Positions 6,579 through 8,182 of a DNA stretch of 8,182 nt are shown here, one piece after another (the stretch's first letter is position 1; each line of letters starts with the position of its first letter). Origin of the DNA: Candidatus Aerophobota bacterium (GTDB lineage Bacteria; Aerophobota; Aerophobia; Aerophobales; B3-G15). The notes below the pieces were generated by a model, which was not told where the DNA came from, did not search any database, and saw only the letters and a list, made by a program, of their open reading frames with translations. The DNA lies in contig JAUWJM010000068.1 in assembly GCA_030607715.1 (NCBI GenBank), positions 1-8,182 on the forward strand. The letters are read 5' to 3'. The translations under genes and the position numbers were made by a program.

Positions 6579-6604
6579 TAGCAATAAAATATTAGGGAAG
6601 TGTA

Positions 6605-7765
6605 ATGGCTAAACAATTGGGTTATGTTTTAATTAACCCCTATACTATCAGAAAATCTCGCACAGGAGGGGTAATCAATCGCCTTCTTTCCTGGGGGAGA
6701 CTAAATCTGGTGGCAGCAAGAATGTTCTCTCCCAGTGAGGAATTAGTAAAAAAATATGCTAAGGTAATGCTTGCCTCACACCAGGTAGATAATAAAATCG
6801 TTAAGGAAATTGAAAAATACCTTTTTGCCAACTATCTTCCTCAAAAGGGGAGTGATTTTCTTCCCCGGGTTATGCTTCTTCTCTTTGAAGGAGAAAACGC
6901 AATAAAGGAAATAAAAAGAGTGGTAGGTCATATTACTAAAGTATCTATAGGGGAAACCATTCGAGGAACTTACGGTGACTATATAGAGAAAAGAGGGAAG
7001 ATTAAGTACTTTGAACCAGCAGTTCTTATTGGTATGGATAAGAAGGAAGTGGAAGAAGAACTTAAAGTCTGGTCTAAGCACTCCAAAAAAGATGGAGGAG
7101 TCCTAAAGGGAGTCATCTCCTATCCTCCCGAAATTAAACCACAAAAAACCTTAGTGCTTATAAAACCGGACAGCTTTCAGGAGTTAAGCTCTAAAGCTGG
7201 TAATATAATAGATAGATTCTCTCAAACTGGCCTTTTCATTATTTCTGCTAAGATAATTCAAATGGGGGTTGAGCAGGCAGAAAACTTCTATGAACCCATT
7301 AAGGAAAGACTCACTGAAAAGATGAAAAAAACTCTCTGTCAGGAAATTCGCATCTTTCTTAAGGGAAAATTTGATTTTACTTTTCCCGAAGAAATAGAGG
7401 AGAAAATAGCCGAGGAACTTAAAGTTTATAAGGCTCAGCACGAGTTTAACAAGATAATTAAATTTATGAGCGGGAGAAATCCGGAAACTACACCTTTAAA
7501 GGATAGGAAAAAACCAGGGTTGGAGAAATGCTTAGCTTTAGTATATGAAGGAGAAAATGCTATCCGCAAGATCAGAAAAGTCCTGGGTGAAACCAATCCT
7601 GAGGAAGCTGCACCAGGAACAGTAAGAAAAGATTTTGGTCAGGATGTAATAAAGAATGGTGCCCATGCTTCTGACTCTGAGGAATCGGCAGAAAGAGAGT
7701 TAAGAATTATTAATATAGAAAAAGACGAGATAGCACCTCTGGTAAAAAAATACTATGGAAGTTAA
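6605..7765 (+). CDS. Tandem-domain nucleoside diphosphate kinase, first domain inactive
   Basis: 386 residues with two nucleoside diphosphate kinase (NDK) folds. Domain 2 (about 181-375) keeps the active site: KTLVLIKPDSF with K187, YEGENAI (314-320), PGTVRKDFG with R341, and NGAHASDSEESAERE with the phosphorylated histidine H354. It should pass the gamma phosphate of ATP to NDPs through phospho-His. Domain 1 (about 6-145) repeats the outline: YVLINPYTI, FEGENAI (94-100), ETIRGTYGDY. It has Asn (N11) where the lysine belongs and no histidine where H354 falls, so it is probably a structural or regulatory copy. K187 and H354 are 167 residues apart, about 60 more than in a standard 140-residue NDK; the extra sequence (about 232-305) is charged and helical and ends in FMSGRNPE. 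Similar long NDKs are recalled from environmental bacteria. The gene has its own strong promoter and stands alone. It is not called ndk because it differs from the standard enzyme. Confidence 0.85.
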   Translation: MAKQLGYVLINPYTIRKSRTGGVINRLLSWGRLNLVAARMFSPSEELVKKYAKVMLASHQVDNKIVKEIEKYLFANYLPQKGSDFLPRVMLLLFEGENAIKEIKRVVGHITKVSIGETIRGTYGDYIEKRGKIKYFEPAVLIGMDKKEVEEELKVWSKHSKKDGGVLKGVISYPPEIKPQKTLVLIKPDSFQELSSKAGNIIDRFSQTGLFIISAKIIQMGVEQAENFYEPIKERLTEKMKKTLCQEIRIFLKGKFDFTFPEEIEEKIAEELKVYKAQHEFNKIIKFMSGRNPETTPLKDRKKPGLEKCLALVYEGENAIRKIRKVLGETNPEEAAPGTVRKDFGQDVIKNGAHASDSEESAERELRIINIEKDEIAPLVKKYYGS

Positions 7766-7787
7766 AAATCATTATCTTTTTTATTTC
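7766..7787. other. Short convergent intergenic spacer, T-rich
   Basis: Only 22 bases separate the two convergent stop codons. The spacer contains TCTTTTTTATTTC. An AAAAA-N8-TTTTT arm pair is possible (7765-7782) but has no G-C pairs, so no confident terminator is called; the short TCAG-GA-CTGA inverted repeat at 7787-7796 is also weak. Confidence 0.4.
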
Positions 7788-8182
7788 TCAGGACTGATAT
7801 ACTACCTTACCTTTAAAAATTGTCCACTTCACCTTTCCAGGTAAGATCCATCCCACAAAGGGAGAATTTTTACTTAAAGAACGGAAGTCTTTTTTCTTTA
7901 CTTCCCACTCTTCATTTAAATTAAATATAGCTAAATTAGCTAATCCTTCTTCCCTAATTCTTCCCCTATCTAAATTTAAAATGCGAGCCGGGTTTACAGT
8001 AAGTTTGGCAATGGCTTCCGATAAAGTCAAAATTTCTGGTTTAACCAGCTCCTTTATCACCAAGCCTAAAGCTGTTTCCAGGCCAATGATACCGAAAGGA
8101 GCTAATGTATAATCCAGCTCTTTTTCCTCAAGAGCATGAGGAGCATGATCAGTAGCAATCACCTCGATACTCCCATCTTTTA
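7788..8182 (-). CDS. pyrC: Dihydroorotase, C-terminal part (5' end outside window)
   Basis: The minus-strand frame is open from the window edge to a TGA at 7788-7790, giving the last 130 residues, about a third of a typical 425-residue enzyme. It begins KDGSIEVIATDHAPH, the signature block of class I dihydroorotases. The Asp of TDHAPH (codon 8148-8150) is the catalytic and metal-linked residue of the amidohydrolase barrel. Then come the substrate loop AP.GIIGLETAL, the helix LTLSEAIAKLTVNPARIL, and the final beta sandwich with G.LANLAIFNL, NSPFVGWILPGKV and KGKVVYQS. The enzyme cyclises carbamoyl aspartate to dihydroorotate in pyrimidine synthesis. An internal GTG at 8160-8162 is not the true start, since the frame and family similarity continue beyond it. 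Upstream genes are not visible; pyrB is a frequent neighbour. A hydantoinase is less likely given the TDHAPH and NSPF motifs. Confidence 0.93.
   Translation of the reverse strand, partial: KDGSIEVIATDHAPHALEEKELDYTLAPFGIIGLETALGLVIKELVKPEILTLSEAIAKLTVNPARILNLDRGRIREEGLANLAIFNLNEEWEVKKKDFRSLSKNSPFVGWILPGKVKWTIFKGKVVYQS

Noticed and set aside
7788..8162. Dihydroorotase starting at the internal GTG (8160-8162)
   Set aside because: Homology continues upstream (KDGSIE) to the window edge, and a 124-residue protein would lack most of the barrel.

Overview
This AT-rich window comes from a bacterium. The gene set points to an anaerobic, possibly uncultured, deep-branching lineage: RicT/PSP1, a PP-loop enzyme with a C-terminal NFACT-R-like region, a GspG-like pseudopilin, a MoxR/VWA pair, an enlarged nucleoside diphosphate kinase and dihydroorotase. 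AGA/AGG arginine codons and A-ending codons dominate. Lineages such as Aerophobota, Atribacterota or Omnitrophota would fit, but that placement is a guess from gene style. The window is almost fully coding; no tRNA, rRNA, CRISPR array or insertion sequence was seen.

Left part (1-2771, + strand): four genes in one tight run. The 3' end of a ricT (PSP1-domain) gene overlaps by ATGA with a PP-loop ATPase / tRNA thiouridylase-like gene. That gene overlaps by ATGA with a NagD-type HAD phosphatase. After 25 bases follows a GspG-like pseudopilin with an acidic Ca-loop-like insert. The first two suggest an RNA-maturation / tRNA-sulfur theme. The pseudopilin seems a passenger, and its ribosome site lies in a sequence resembling a dispersed 'ACCACAGAGAAC(A/G)CAGA' repeat.

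Middle (2780-6451, - strand): a two-gene operon. The upstream gene encodes a MoxR-type AAA+ ATPase that carries a four-cysteine insert just before the sensor-2 arginine and a C-terminal beta-propeller-like tail. Its stop codon abuts the start of a VWA-domain protein with an intact MIDAS and an N-terminal region that looks like a decayed metallopeptidase. MoxR and VWA proteins typically work as a chaperone/remodelling pair; the target is unknown. This is the least ordinary part of the window.

Right part (6452-8182): a 153-base divergent control region holds a very good sigma-70-type promoter for the + strand gene, a weaker candidate for the MoxR operon, and a 28-base near-palindrome between them. 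The + strand gene is a double-domain nucleoside diphosphate kinase whose first domain has lost the catalytic histidine. Convergent to it, and cut by the window edge, is the 3' end of a dihydroorotase gene (pyrimidine synthesis).
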